Shown: positions 27,163 to 35,678, counted from the stretch's first letter. The stretch: 64,000 bases of DNA from Flavobacterium sp. J372 (GCF_024699965.1 NZ_JAJOMZ010000004.1:1486001-1550000), one strand, 5' to 3'. Notes: a model not told the origin generated them from the letters alone. Translations and numbers: made by a program.

Positions 27163-27642
27163 TTACGAGATAATCCGCATCCTTTTCGCAGTCTCCACGG
27201 CCTGAGTGCGGCGTTTCACCTCAAGTTTCTCAAATATTTTTGAAGAATGCGTTTTTACTGTATTAAGCGATACAAAAAGCTTGTCCGCTATTTCGGCATT
27301 GCTCAGCCCATCGGCCATAAGTTCAAGCACCTCGAGCTCACGTGGGCTTATGCCTGTTTCTTCTAGCGCTTTTTCGTCGCGTATAAATACATTTTCGTTT
27401 ACATAAACCGCCACCTCTTTCTCAACCACAATAGTCTTAGGCTTGGCAAGCTTTAGCGCCAGCCAAATACCGAGCCCGGTGAATACAGCGGCAATAGCCC
27501 CGGTAAAGATCTCAGGAGTATAAGTCGCCAGCAAAAACCGAAATTCAAGCCAACGCAGCCCTATAAGCAGCAAGGCAAGGCCAAGGCCGTATAGCAGCAG
27601 GTCTTTGTTCTTATGTAATGATGTGAGTATTAATTTCATCAT
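27163..27642 (-). CDS. Membrane-anchored LuxR-type transcription regulator
   Basis: The 159-residue protein begins with two membrane helices (about residues 12-32 and 42-66), then a linker, and ends with a LuxR/NarL helix-turn-helix (ISPRELEVLELMADGLSNAEIADKLFVSLNTVKTH). It has no receiver domain. A DNA-binding domain held at the membrane suggests it senses a membrane state or partner directly. It starts 42 bases after the thioredoxin-domain gene in the same direction and is probably cotranscribed with the ABC exporter. Confidence 0.88.
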   Translation of the reverse strand: MMKLILTSLHKNKDLLLYGLGLALLLIGLRWLEFRFLLATYTPEIFTGAIAAVFTGLGIWLALKLAKPKTIVVEKEVAVYVNENVFIRDEKALEETGISPRELEVLELMADGLSNAEIADKLFVSLNTVKTHSSKIFEKLEVKRRTQAVETAKRMRIIS

Positions 27643-27684
27643 TTCTCAACTTGTGGCTAAGTGCCTGTATGCTTGTGGCTAAAT

Positions 27685-29103
27685 TTACTTATTTTCTTTC
27701 AGCCCAAGCGCCTCTCGCAGTTCTTTTTCAAACAATCGGTCTTCCGGGAAAGGCATCCTGGCATTAATAAGCTCACCCCCGGGGCCTATCAGGATAAATC
27801 TCGGAATTCCCTGTACATCATACGCCTCCTGAAACAGGTTTGCGTCATTCAGGTGTACCTGCAACACCGATTTTGACTTACCCTTTGCCTCAACAAACCA
27901 GTCATTAATGCGCCTGTCAGTGCTTGCTGCCACAAACTTCACGGGCTCATCTTTATACTTTATCGCCATTTTCTCAAAGTGCGGCGACTGTATCCGGCAC
28001 GGCACGCACCAGGTAGCCCAAACATCAATCACAACATATTTGCCTTTCAGTTGCGCAAGGTTAAATGGTTGCTTATCAACGGTAATAGCATCAAACACAG
28101 GTGCAGGCTTGCCTTTTCCCAGGCTTTCTATAATGCGTGCCTTATCGGCTATCACGGCAGAGTATTTTTTATCTCTAAACGTATAGAGGTAGCGGTTCAG
28201 CAGGCTGTCACGTTCGGCTTTATCTGCCGCTTCCTCCACGCTCTTTTTAAGCTGGTAATATAGCATTTTGTCTTTATAACTACCCGGCTTCATTGCCGCG
28301 ATGGCCTGCAGCGCTTTGGTATCTTCAGGTATGTCGGCCTTGTTTTCAGATATAAGCTGATACATTACATAGTCAAAATAAGAGTGGTCGCTCAACAGGC
28401 TTTCGTCATCAAGCCTTACCATTTCCTTCATTCTCTTTATGTCAGATGTTTCTTTTGTTTCCTTTCCGGGAAACATTGCTTCACGCTTTTTAAGAAAAGC
28501 TGTCCAGTAGTTCAGGAATTTTATGGTGATCACCTTTTTGTTTTTCTGTGTAAAGTCATCACCGGGAATGTAGTTATCAACAGTCTTAAACCTGCCCGAC
28601 TCATTCATGGCATCATTCCAGTCATCAACAAGCTGGTCTGTAAACCTGTCGGGCAGGTCTATAAACATGTTATCCTGCAGGTAATACTCTACATAACTCC
28701 ATCCCTGTATTTCTCCGGTAACCTGGTTTTCGGCCAGGCGCGTGCCGGTAAACTTTACATCGCCGGTATTGTTTTTAAACTTTATATCGGCATAAACGCT
28801 GTCTTTTGTGCCGAGTATCATTTCGAACTGCACCGAGTTATCAAGTATCATGCGGTATTTGTCAAGCGGCACATCTTTATCAATCACGTAATGGAAAGTA
28901 TTACCCTTAAGCGGAATAGCAGCAACGGTCTCATCTATAAAATTGTCTTTTATGAATAGCATTTTCAACGGGACATCACTGTCAATAGTACCCGCAACAA
29001 CAGTTCTGCCGTGGCGTGCCGTCTGGTTCGGGATAAGTGTGTACACCAGCAACCCGCCAAAGAGTATGACCACACCCGCCAACGCCAGCCCCCCGTTGTG
29101 CAC
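27685..29103 (-). CDS. Membrane-tethered thioredoxin-domain protein, probably the C-terminal half of the ABC permease
   Basis: The frame ends with a TlpA-like thioredoxin fold: GKPAPVFDAITVDKQPFNL, DVWATWCVPCRIQSPHF (Cys-x-x-Cys), ASTDRRINDWFVEAK and YDVQGIPRFILIGPGGE. Before it come a membrane helix (ALAGVVILFGGLLVYTLI) and a DUF4369-like beta region. The active site should face the periplasm. It overlaps the permease gene in another frame. Removing one C from the run of six at 29089-29094 joins the two into one ~735-residue protein. If separate, a GTG at 29103 could start this one. I favour a single protein. Confidence 0.72.
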   Translation of the reverse strand: MHNGGLALAGVVILFGGLLVYTLIPNQTARHGRTVVAGTIDSDVPLKMLFIKDNFIDETVAAIPLKGNTFHYVIDKDVPLDKYRMILDNSVQFEMILGTKDSVYADIKFKNNTGDVKFTGTRLAENQVTGEIQGWSYVEYYLQDNMFIDLPDRFTDQLVDDWNDAMNESGRFKTVDNYIPGDDFTQKNKKVITIKFLNYWTAFLKKREAMFPGKETKETSDIKRMKEMVRLDDESLLSDHSYFDYVMYQLISENKADIPEDTKALQAIAAMKPGSYKDKMLYYQLKKSVEEAADKAERDSLLNRYLYTFRDKKYSAVIADKARIIESLGKGKPAPVFDAITVDKQPFNLAQLKGKYVVIDVWATWCVPCRIQSPHFEKMAIKYKDEPVKFVAASTDRRINDWFVEAKGKSKSVLQVHLNDANLFQEAYDVQGIPRFILIGPGGELINARMPFPEDRLFEKELREALGLKENK

Positions 29104-29896
29104 TGCCGAAGAATGCCCACGTGAATTTCTTGTGCCTGTACCAGTTAAAGCCGATATAGAGAACAATCATAGCCAGCAGGATCGAAGCAACTTCAGAATA
29201 GGTTATGGGGTAGCCCAGCTGGCTGCCCAGCGGATATTTTGATACTTTGTCTAAAATCTGGATAGGGTACCAGTCAAAGTTAAGTCCGTTAACCGCAAGA
29301 ATTCCCTGCAGCAACAGTATGGCAAAGCCTATAACGATTGACCATATAAAGCTCGGCAACAATACTGAGATGCAGTATTGCAGCGCTGTGAAGAACAATC
29401 CTGCCAGGAAGATGCGAAGTATAAGCAGTAAGAAACGGCCTGTTTCAAAATCGGCGGTGGCATTCTTAGGCAGAGCCATACCCAGCTCAACTATGCCTGC
29501 CATTGCAAAGCTTAGTGCCGTGAATGACAGTATTGCGATGAGGTTGGTCTCAAGCAATACCGTAAATTTAGAAAAATAGATGGATGATTTTTTAATGGGT
29601 TGCGTTTCCATAAGCTGCCAGCCGCCGTTACGATGATCAAGCTGTGTGATGCGGCTTGCCGTTATGATGATAAGAAGCGGGAAGAAAAAATCAGTAAAGC
29701 CGCTTAGGGGTTGTTCAATGAAGTTTTGGTAATGATTGTACGGCAGGCCTTTACCCAGTCTTTCAGTACCCTGTACCAGGGTGGCCGTCATGAACGTTAC
29801 CGGTAGTAAGGCGCTTACTATAATGGCAACAAGGTAAATGCCCGTGCCTTTCTTTTTAAGATGTTCTGCCTTAAGTGCAGTGATAAAGTTTTGCAT
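28982..29896 (-). CDS. ABC-2-type exporter permease
   Basis: I chose the ATG at 29896 (MQNFITALKAEHLKKKGTG), 17 bases after the ATPase stop. About six membrane helices are seen (for example YLVAIIVSALLPVTFMTATL, ILLAMIVLYIGFNWY), as in lantibiotic-immunity (LanE/LanG-like) permeases. After YRHKKFTWAFFG the frame turns into low-quality sequence (GGCGHTLWRVAGVH) and ends at 28982. In the next frame a good membrane helix and thioredoxin domain begin at the same place, so the last ~35 residues are probably out of frame. With the ATPase it should export or repel a peptide or lipid-active compound. Confidence 0.75.
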   Translation of the reverse strand: MQNFITALKAEHLKKKGTGIYLVAIIVSALLPVTFMTATLVQGTERLGKGLPYNHYQNFIEQPLSGFTDFFFPLLIIITASRITQLDHRNGGWQLMETQPIKKSSIYFSKFTVLLETNLIAILSFTALSFAMAGIVELGMALPKNATADFETGRFLLLILRIFLAGLFFTALQYCISVLLPSFIWSIVIGFAILLLQGILAVNGLNFDWYPIQILDKVSKYPLGSQLGYPITYSEVASILLAMIVLYIGFNWYRHKKFTWAFFGSAQRGAGVGGCGHTLWRVAGVHTYPEPDGTPRQNCCCGYY

Positions 29897-29913
29897 TGCG
29901 TTACTTTTGTTGG

Positions 29914-30825
29914 TTATCGTTGGTTTACAAGCGCCATGAACCATTCTTCAAGGCCGTTCAGTATCTTTAGTTCATACAGCTGTGCGCCGCCGTCAATCAG
30001 TTTTTTAGACAGCGCCGGTATATCATAGCGGCCCGGCAGTTCCAGGGTGAGCTGCTGCATGCCGTCAAGCGTTACGTTTTCATTATCCGCCGAAAGGCGC
30101 GCGTGCCATGCAGAGGCGTCGTCAAGGGTTAGTTGTACTTTACACACGCCCGATTGCTGGCCGAGTTCTGCAATTGTACCTTCAAAACGCAGCTTGCCGT
30201 TGGCGATGATGCCCACGTGGGTACACATTTTTTCGATTTCAGACAACAAATGGCTTGAGACGAATATTGTTACGCCTTTCTCGCGATTGAGCCTTACAAG
30301 CAGTTTTCGAATGTCCTGGATGCCATTGGGGTCAAGGCCGTTCACCGGTTCATCCAACAACAGCAGTTCGGGTTCACTGAGTAGTGACATCGCAATGGCC
30401 AGCCTTTGCTTCATACCAAGCGAATATTGTTTCGCCTTGCGCTTTGCATCGCGCTGTAGGTCAACCAGCTCCAGCACTGCGGCAATACGGCTTTCGGGCA
30501 CATTGCGGAGCTTGGCTATGTACTTAAGGTTGTCATATCCGCTCAGGTGCAGGTACAGGGCAGGGCTTTCAACAAGCGACCCAATATTGTCAAACACCTG
30601 CGGCAGCTGGCCCTTAAGCGGCTTGCCGAATATTTTAATGGCGTCTTCCTGCTCGGGCAGTATGCCTGTAAGAAGGCGCATGGTGGTAGATTTACCCGCA
30701 CCGTTCGGGCCAAGGAACCCGTAGATGGAACCTTTCGGGATGTGCAGCGACACATTGTCAAGCACTTTACGGTGTTTAGAGAAGCGGAAGTTGAGTGACT
30801 GCGCTTCTATGATATAGTCAGGCAT
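29914..30825 (-). CDS. ABC exporter ATP-binding protein
   Basis: The 303-residue ATPase carries Walker A GPNGAGKST, the signature YSLGMKQRLAIA, Walker B LLLLDEPVNGLD and a His-loop SSHLLSEI. A C-terminal ~80-residue extension (GVCKVQLTLDD to NGLEEWFMALV) is typical of bacitracin/lantibiotic-resistance ATPases (BcrA type). It powers the permease encoded just downstream. It heads a leftward unit with the permease-thioredoxin and the LuxR-type gene. No sensor kinase lies nearby. Confidence 0.93.
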   Translation of the reverse strand: MPDYIIEAQSLNFRFSKHRKVLDNVSLHIPKGSIYGFLGPNGAGKSTTMRLLTGILPEQEDAIKIFGKPLKGQLPQVFDNIGSLVESPALYLHLSGYDNLKYIAKLRNVPESRIAAVLELVDLQRDAKRKAKQYSLGMKQRLAIAMSLLSEPELLLLDEPVNGLDPNGIQDIRKLLVRLNREKGVTIFVSSHLLSEIEKMCTHVGIIANGKLRFEGTIAELGQQSGVCKVQLTLDDASAWHARLSADNENVTLDGMQQLTLELPGRYDIPALSKKLIDGGAQLYELKILNGLEEWFMALVNQR

Positions 30826-30943
30826 ATTGGTTAATTCGTTGATTTGTTTATTCGTTGATTTGGATTTTAGAATTTTAGAATTCCGTATAAAGCTCAGCAG
30901 CTGATCGCTCAGCAGCTTTCGCAGCCAATATACAAAATCTTCC

Positions 30944-30951
30944 TACATTTG
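30944..30951 (+). promoter_or_regulatory. Candidate -7 element of yaaA
   Basis: TACATTTG matches TAnnTTTG exactly, 18 bases before the yaaA ATG at 30970. A clear -33 element is lacking. Confidence 0.4.
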
Positions 30952-30969
30952 TGATATAAACTCCATTCC

Positions 30970-31731
30970 ATGAAAATCGTTATATCTCCGGCCAAAACGC
31001 TTGATTTTGAGACTAAACTTCCAACCCGCCGCAACACGCAGCCTGCATTTCTGGACAGGGCTGAAATAGTGCATGAGGAGCTGAAGGAAAAGTCGCCAAA
31101 GGAATTGAGCGAACTTATGTCGATTTCGGATAAGCTGGCTGACCTGAACTGGCAGCGCAACCAGGAATGGAAAACACCTTTTACCACTAAAAATGCCCGG
31201 CCTGCCATGTATGCCTTTAACGGTGATGTATACACGGGGCTCGATGCTTATACAATACCAGCAAACAAGATTGGAAAAATACAGGATACTTTGCGGATAC
31301 TTTCAGGGCTTTACGGACTGCTGAAACCACTTGACCTGATACAGCCTTACCGGCTGGAAATGGGAACAAAGCTGGAAGTAGGAGAGGATAAGGATTTGTA
31401 TGCTTTCTGGAAACAAACTATCACTGATGCCCTGAATGCCGAACTTAAGGAAAAGGAGCTTTTTGTAAACCTGGCTAGCAAAGAATATTTTGACGCTATT
31501 GACGAAAAAGCCCTTAAAGTGCCTGTAATTACCCCGGAGTTTCGTGATTATGACCCTGAAGGCAACCTGCGCATGGTGAGCTTTTTTGCTAAAAAAGCGA
31601 GGGGGATGATGGTGCGCTACATCATTGATAAAAACGTGAAGACCCTGAAAGGACTAAAGGGTTTTGACTATGACGGATATTCTTTTGATGCAAAGCTAAG
31701 CAAGGGGAATACGCTAGTGTTTACCCGTTAG
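30970..31731 (+). CDS. yaaA: Peroxide stress protein YaaA
   Basis: The 253-residue protein matches the YaaA (DUF328) family over its whole length: [14 protein letters not shown] at the start, [40 protein letters not shown] and [18 protein letters not shown]. In E. coli YaaA lowers free iron during hydrogen peroxide stress and binds DNA. It is monocistronic and divergent from the ABC exporter. Confidence 0.95.
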   Translation: MKIVISPAKTLDFETKLPTRRNTQPAFLDRAEIVHEELKEKSPKELSELMSISDKLADLNWQRNQEWKTPFTTKNARPAMYAFNGDVYTGLDAYTIPANKIGKIQDTLRILSGLYGLLKPLDLIQPYRLEMGTKLEVGEDKDLYAFWKQTITDALNAELKEKELFVNLASKEYFDAIDEKALKVPVITPEFRDYDPEGNLRMVSFFAKKARGMMVRYIIDKNVKTLKGLKGFDYDGYSFDAKLSKGNTLVFTR

Positions 31732-31799
31732 TGGGTTGCGGGTTTTAGGTTTGAGGAAAGTTAAATTAAATATTAATATTATAATAATATTCAATTGCC

Positions 31800-32228
31800 A
31801 TGAAGACAATATTAGCCCTCCTATTGATTTTTGCAGCTTTTAACGGCCATTGCCAGGCAGTTAAAAGAATCACTTATTCCGACAGCAGTATGGGAGGTGT
31901 TGCCAAGGTAATAATAACCAAAGATTCTATCAAAGGTGAATTAAAAAACACACGCAAGAAGATCATTATAAAAGAAAAAACCCAGAAGAAATATTGGGAT
32001 AGGCTGGTCCGTTCGTTTTCAATAGCTGAATTTGAAAAAGTAGGACAAAAGAAACCCGAGCCCCAAACAGACGGCAACGTCACTTATGTTTCAATTGAAA
32101 CAAAAGAACAGACTTATTCTGTACGGGATGCCTATATCGATCCTGTTGCCAACAAAAGCGTTTATAATTTTCAAATGATCATCAGAGAGAAATTTACCGA
32201 GGTTTATGAAAAGAATAAGGGTAAATAG
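31800..32228 (+). CDS. Small exported protein of unknown function
   Basis: The 142-residue protein has a signal peptide (MKTILALLLIFAAFNGHCQA) and a lysine-rich mature part (KKIIIKEKTQKKYWDRLVRS). I recognise no family. The pattern of strands and the closing FQMIIREKFTEVYEK resembles small periplasmic Bacteroidota proteins. It stands 68 bases after yaaA on the same strand with an A+T-rich spacer. Confidence 0.65.
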   Translation: MKTILALLLIFAAFNGHCQAVKRITYSDSSMGGVAKVIITKDSIKGELKNTRKKIIIKEKTQKKYWDRLVRSFSIAEFEKVGQKKPEPQTDGNVTYVSIETKEQTYSVRDAYIDPVANKSVYNFQMIIREKFTEVYEKNKGK

Positions 32229-32253
32229 CATTTGCATTGTAATAAATGAAACT

Positions 32254-32345
32254 GTCACGATGAGCTTGTTGAAGCGCTATTACAGTGATAGAATACACAC
32301 TAAGCCCTTTCAGTGAGGAACAGCTTCACTCAGCTCAGCCTGACA
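32254..32345. repeat. Degenerate palindrome of the CTTCGACAAGCTCAGC family
   Basis: GTCACGATGAGCTTGTTGAAGC (from 32254) and the partly inverse CTTCACTCAGCTCAGCCTGACA (32324-32345) flank a central stretch. This looks like an older, mutated copy of the repeat at 26548-26612. It lies between convergent genes. Confidence 0.55.
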
Positions 32346-32384
32346 TACTTTGTAATTTTGTTATTTGATTTTTGGAACTTACCC

Positions 32385-32828
32385 TTATACATTCAGCACT
32401 GTAAACGTATGGTTGTAGAACAGGCCTGATGAGCCTATCGTGAACCTGAACTCAAGCGTGTCATTCCCAACGTACACCATATGTGCCTTTCCTGTCTGCC
32501 CGTTGAGGTTTAGTGTAAGTACATTTCCGGTAGTGGTATAAGTACCTTCGCCAACAATTTCGGCATCAGGGTCACAGTTGTGATACAGGTAGAAGGTACC
32601 GTCTTCATGAAACTCAAATGCATAATTTTTTTCTGACGGATTTTCAATTGCGCAGCTTAGGTTTACTGCTTCGCCTTCTATAGAGAGCCCCACTGTTTTA
32701 CGTATCCCTATCACACTTCCGGTGTAAGGGTTACCAATGCCGTTATTACTGAAATCGGGTTGCTGAACATCGTCATCACCACATGAAATAAACAAACATA
32801 GTGTAAGTAAAATAAATAGCCTTTTCAT
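32385..32828 (-). CDS. Lipoprotein with a lipocalin-like C-terminal region
   Basis: The 147-residue protein has a lipoprotein signal peptide with lipobox CLFISCG. The mature part (NYAFEFHEDGTFYLYHNCD, EGTYTTTGNVLTLNLNGQTG, DTLEFRFTIGSSGL) has the strand pattern of the lipocalin-like (DUF4923/lipocalin_4-type) proteins common in Bacteroidota. It should be anchored in the cell envelope facing the periplasm or surface. Function unknown. Confidence 0.75.
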   Translation of the reverse strand: MKRLFILLTLCLFISCGDDDVQQPDFSNNGIGNPYTGSVIGIRKTVGLSIEGEAVNLSCAIENPSEKNYAFEFHEDGTFYLYHNCDPDAEIVGEGTYTTTGNVLTLNLNGQTGKAHMVYVGNDTLEFRFTIGSSGLFYNHTFTVLNV

Positions 32829-33028
32829 ATCTCATTTAATTTTACCACTAAGTTACAACGGGGTAATATCAACTGCTGTTAACCCCTTGCCAAACATATC
32901 TTTGAAAAGGGTTAAAATATCAATTTTTATAACAAATAAAGATGTAAGAAAATAATCAACTCGATTTTATATTTGAGTTTAAAAATTTAATTACCAGTAC
33001 ATTGAATTGAATTAATTGTATAAAAAGT

Positions 33029-33598
33029 TTAATATGGTAGCCAGTTGTCAATTATCTTTTTTCCTTGTGGAGTAAGTATGCTTTCAGGGTGAAATTGCAC
33101 TGCCCTGACATCAAAAACGCGATGGCGCAGCGACATGATTTCGCCATTCTCATCTGTAGAAGTCACTTCCAGGACTTCGGGAAAATCAGCACGGTTTACA
33201 CTCCATGAATGATACCTTCCTACTTCAATCTGCGCAGGCAAATTTCTAAAAAGCACTTCATCATCAACTGTGGTTTTTACTGTTGAAGCCACGCCATGAT
33301 GTACGGTGTTGAGGTTAATAAGGCTTCCGCCAAAAGCCTCTGCAATGGCTTGTTGGCCTAGGCAGATGCCAAGTATGCTTTTAGCCGGGGCGTATTTCCT
33401 GATGACTTCCAGTAACTGCCCGGCTTCTGAAGGGATTCCCGGGCCGGGTGACAGCACGATTTTATCATACGCAGCGATATCCTCAATGTCAACTTCGTCA
33501 TTGCGAATTACCGTGACTTCGTTGTTGGGCGCTTCCAGGTAATGTACAAGATTGTATGTGAAACTGTCGTAATTGTCTATGACCAGAATTTTACGCAT
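33029..33598 (-). CDS. Anthranilate/aminodeoxychorismate synthase glutamine amidotransferase subunit
   Basis: The ATG at 33598 (MRKILVIDNYDSFTYN) gives 189 residues. It is a class I glutamine amidotransferase: nucleophile Cys79 in ILGICLGQQAIAEAFGG, with the His-Glu pair in AVQFHPESILTPQG. It supplies ammonia to the chorismate-binding subunit for tryptophan (TrpG) or folate (PabA). The synthase partner is not in the neighbourhood, which leans towards the folate or dual-use form. Confidence 0.93.
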   Translation of the reverse strand: MRKILVIDNYDSFTYNLVHYLEAPNNEVTVIRNDEVDIEDIAAYDKIVLSPGPGIPSEAGQLLEVIRKYAPAKSILGICLGQQAIAEAFGGSLINLNTVHHGVASTVKTTVDDEVLFRNLPAQIEVGRYHSWSVNRADFPEVLEVTSTDENGEIMSLRHRVFDVRAVQFHPESILTPQGKKIIDNWLPY

Positions 33599-33790
33599 GA
33601 TAGAAGTTTTGCGCAAAGATAGGGAGGAAGCTCTAAAGCTGGTAGGCTATGGGATGTTGCCTGTTTTAAATATTTGTAGATTTTTAGTTATTAGAAAATT
33701 AAAATAGCTTATTTCAATTGTTTGTTCAAATAGTAGAGCTCGCTAAGTAGCTCGGCGACTTAGTAGCAAACAGGCTCTTACTACAAAAAA

Positions 33791-33811
33791 AGCCCCGCAT
33801 ATAGCGAGGCT
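33791..33811 (-). terminator. Terminator of the MarR-nitroreductase-YceI unit
   Basis: AGCCCCGC (33791-33798) and GCGAGGCT (33804-33811) pair with one wobble around a 5-base loop. Leftwards follows a T run (complement of the A run 33785-33791). It lies 25 bases after the YceI stop. Confidence 0.8.
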
Positions 33812-33835
33812 CACTTCAATAAAAATCTAAAATAA

Positions 33836-34402
33836 TTAGAATTGCAGATTTACTGTCAGGTCAAAGTCATCATAGATGAAGTTGTCACCAAGGCCTTCAA
33901 AGAAATTTTTTGATTTGTATTTGATGTCATACTTAGTCCTGTCTACAGAGAACGTAGTTGTAGCAGAATTCTTGTTCACTGTCAGGTCAAAAGTTACCGG
34001 CTTAGTGATGTTCTTGATTGTAAGGTCGCCTGTTACAGTGTATACGTTAGCAGATTTAGCCTTGATTGATTTAAATACAAGCTTAGATGTAGGGTATTTA
34101 GCCGTACCGAAGAAATCTTCAGCTTTAAGGTGGCCTTCAAGGTTTTGCTTTCCTTCACCGCTTATATCGGTTACTGTTAGTGAGTTCATGTCAACAGTAA
34201 AATTACCACCTGTAAGTTTTCCGCCTTTAAAATCAAGCTTACCATCTTTAAATTTGATGAAGCCGCTGTGCTCGCCACCCGTTTTCTTACCAACCCATTT
34301 GATATCGCTGGTGGTTGTATTGATTTTTTTAGATTGTGCTGTAGCCGTAAGGGTACCAAGCGCTACAACAAGTGCAATTGCAATAGATTTCAGATTTCTC
34401 AT
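33836..34402 (-). CDS. YceI-family protein, exported form
   Basis: The 188-residue protein has a signal peptide (MRNLKSIAIALVVALGTLTA, cleaved after ATA-Q) and a YceI domain (TTTSDIKWVGKKTGGEHSGFI, FFGTAKYPTSKLVFKSI, DLTIKNITKPVTFDLTV, final DDFDLTVNLQF). It should bind a lipid-like molecule in the periplasm. It is the last gene of the unit headed by MarR and the nitroreductase, 35 bases after the latter, so the three are probably controlled together. Confidence 0.92.
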   Translation of the reverse strand: MRNLKSIAIALVVALGTLTATAQSKKINTTTSDIKWVGKKTGGEHSGFIKFKDGKLDFKGGKLTGGNFTVDMNSLTVTDISGEGKQNLEGHLKAEDFFGTAKYPTSKLVFKSIKAKSANVYTVTGDLTIKNITKPVTFDLTVNKNSATTTFSVDRTKYDIKYKSKNFFEGLGDNFIYDDFDLTVNLQF

Positions 34403-34437
34403 GATGTTTAAAAAATTTAGTTTTAAAAGTTATTGAA

Positions 34438-35076
34438 TTAAATGGTTATAAAAAGTTCGTTTTCTGGTTTGCGTACCTTCTTCAGGTTTTGGCTTGCATC
34501 ATCATCAGCGCGATAGCCCACTGTAGTTATTACGGCTGCATTTAAGCCCTTTTCTTCGAGTTTAAGTATCTCATTAACCCCTGCTGCATTAAACCCTTCC
34601 ATAGGCGTTGTGTCGATGCGAAGTACTGCAGCGGCATTTATCAGGCCTGACATGGCTATGTAAGCCTGTTTTGCTGTCCAGTTGTTTTTCTGCTCTTCGG
34701 TAAGGCTGCTTATATAGCCTTTCATTGATGCTTCAAAACCGGAAACATCTTCTTTGGCAATGCCACGTGTTTCTGCGATATTCTCAATGTAGCTGTCAAT
34801 GTGGGCCTCATTTACATTTACCTCATTGGCGAAGATAAATATATGTGATGCCGCCACCGCCAGGTTTTTGTCGTTGCCTGAAAAGGCATCGGCAAGTTTT
34901 TCTTTTACATCCTTGTCTTCAACTATGATAACCTTGTAAGGCTGCAGTCCCATTGATGATACGCTGAGCTGAACGGCTTCTTTAAGCTTTTCAATGTCTA
35001 TATCTGAGACTTTCCGTGCTGGGTCATATTTCTTAACAGCGTATCGCCAGTTAAGGCTTTCTATATAATCTGTCAT
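34438..35076 (-). CDS. NAD(P)H-dependent nitroreductase-family oxidoreductase
   Basis: The 212-residue flavoprotein is of the nitroreductase fold. Landmarks are NWRYAVKKYDPARKVSD (FMN-phosphate Arg and Lys), SVSSMGLQPYKVIIVED, AYIAMSGLINAAAVLRIDTTPMEGF and VGYRADDDASQN. It reduces nitroaromatics, quinones or similar compounds with NAD(P)H. It starts 2 bases after MarR. A MarR partner fits induction by phenolic or quinone-type ligands. Confidence 0.93.
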   Translation of the reverse strand: MTDYIESLNWRYAVKKYDPARKVSDIDIEKLKEAVQLSVSSMGLQPYKVIIVEDKDVKEKLADAFSGNDKNLAVAASHIFIFANEVNVNEAHIDSYIENIAETRGIAKEDVSGFEASMKGYISSLTEEQKNNWTAKQAYIAMSGLINAAAVLRIDTTPMEGFNAAGVNEILKLEEKGLNAAVITTVGYRADDDASQNLKKVRKPENELFITI

Positions 35077-35078
35077 AT

Positions 35079-35534
35079 TTAAATTGATCTGAATTTTTCT
35101 AATAGTTCATTAAGCAACACTAGCTCTTCCATAGAGAGGTTTGCAGCAAATTTTTGTTCGTGACCGTCTACAATCGGGTCAAGCGTTTTGAGCAGGTCAA
35201 GGCCTTTATCAGTTATCCGTATTTCCATCTTGCGGCGGTTGCCGGGGCAAATGTCACGCGTTACCAGTTCCTTGAGTAAAAGTTTATCAACAAGGCGCGT
35301 AGTATTGCTTGTTCGTGCTATCATGCGCTCGCCAATATCACTCATATTGATAGGGTTACCTTTTTGTCCGCGCAATATCCGGAGTACATTAAACTGCTCA
35401 GGCGAAATGTCATGCTGTTTTATCAATTCATTAAAAGCTTCGGCAAGCACATTTTGCGTGTAAGCAATATTAAGAACTGTCCGCCTTTCTATCGGGTATT
35501 GTAATTTCGATTTCAATGCTTCCTCCAGTGTCAT
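35079..35534 (-). CDS. MarR-family transcription regulator
   Basis: I chose the ATG at 35534 (MTLEEALKSKLQYPIERR), giving 151 residues. The 20 open codons upstream cover operator-like DNA and are rejected. The winged helix is visible from SPEQFNVLRILRG through NMSDIGERMIARTSNTTRLVDKL to RKMEIRITDKGLDLL. No redox-sensing Cys pair stands out (one Cys in DICPGNRR). It is the first gene of the unit and probably represses it through the three palindromes directly upstream. Confidence 0.93.
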   Translation of the reverse strand: MTLEEALKSKLQYPIERRTVLNIAYTQNVLAEAFNELIKQHDISPEQFNVLRILRGQKGNPINMSDIGERMIARTSNTTRLVDKLLLKELVTRDICPGNRRKMEIRITDKGLDLLKTLDPIVDGHEQKFAANLSMEELVLLNELLEKFRSI

Positions 35535-35536
35535 AA

Positions 35537-35595
35537 TTGTAATTACAAAATTTGTATGTACAAATGTATAGATGTTTTTTATTTGTATGTACAAA
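35537..35595 (-). promoter_or_regulatory. Three palindromic operators upstream of the MarR unit
   Basis: TTGTAATTACAA (35537-35548), TTTGTATGTACAAA (35551-35564) and TTTGTATGTACAAA (35582-35595) share the form TTGTA-NN-TACAA. The last two are identical, with centres 31 bases (about three helical turns) apart. The set begins 2 bases before the MarR start codon. Autoregulation is inferred from position and symmetry. Confidence 0.75.
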
Positions 35596-35621
35596 TGTCA
35601 TTGTTAAAGAAATGTTAATTC

Positions 35622-35651
35622 TTGCATTGGCCTGATAATTGAGTACATTTA
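35622..35651 (+). promoter_or_regulatory. Promoter of the thiol-redox cluster
   Basis: TTG (35622-35624), 19 bases, then TACATTTA (35644-35651) fits the Bacteroidota consensus except for the last base. It lies 27 bases before the TlpA gene and 27 bases from the nearest MarR operator, so the regulator could also touch it. Confidence 0.55.
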
Positions 35652-35678
35652 TACTCATAGAAAATCTGAATATTCAAA

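Noticed and set aside
30047..30724. A 225-codon open frame opposite the ABC ATPase
   Set aside because: It is antisense to Walker and signature motifs of a clear gene; no support of its own.
35535..35594. Extended start of the MarR gene (20 extra codons)
   Set aside because: The stretch is filled by operator palindromes and gives Tyr/Ile-rich nonsense residues.
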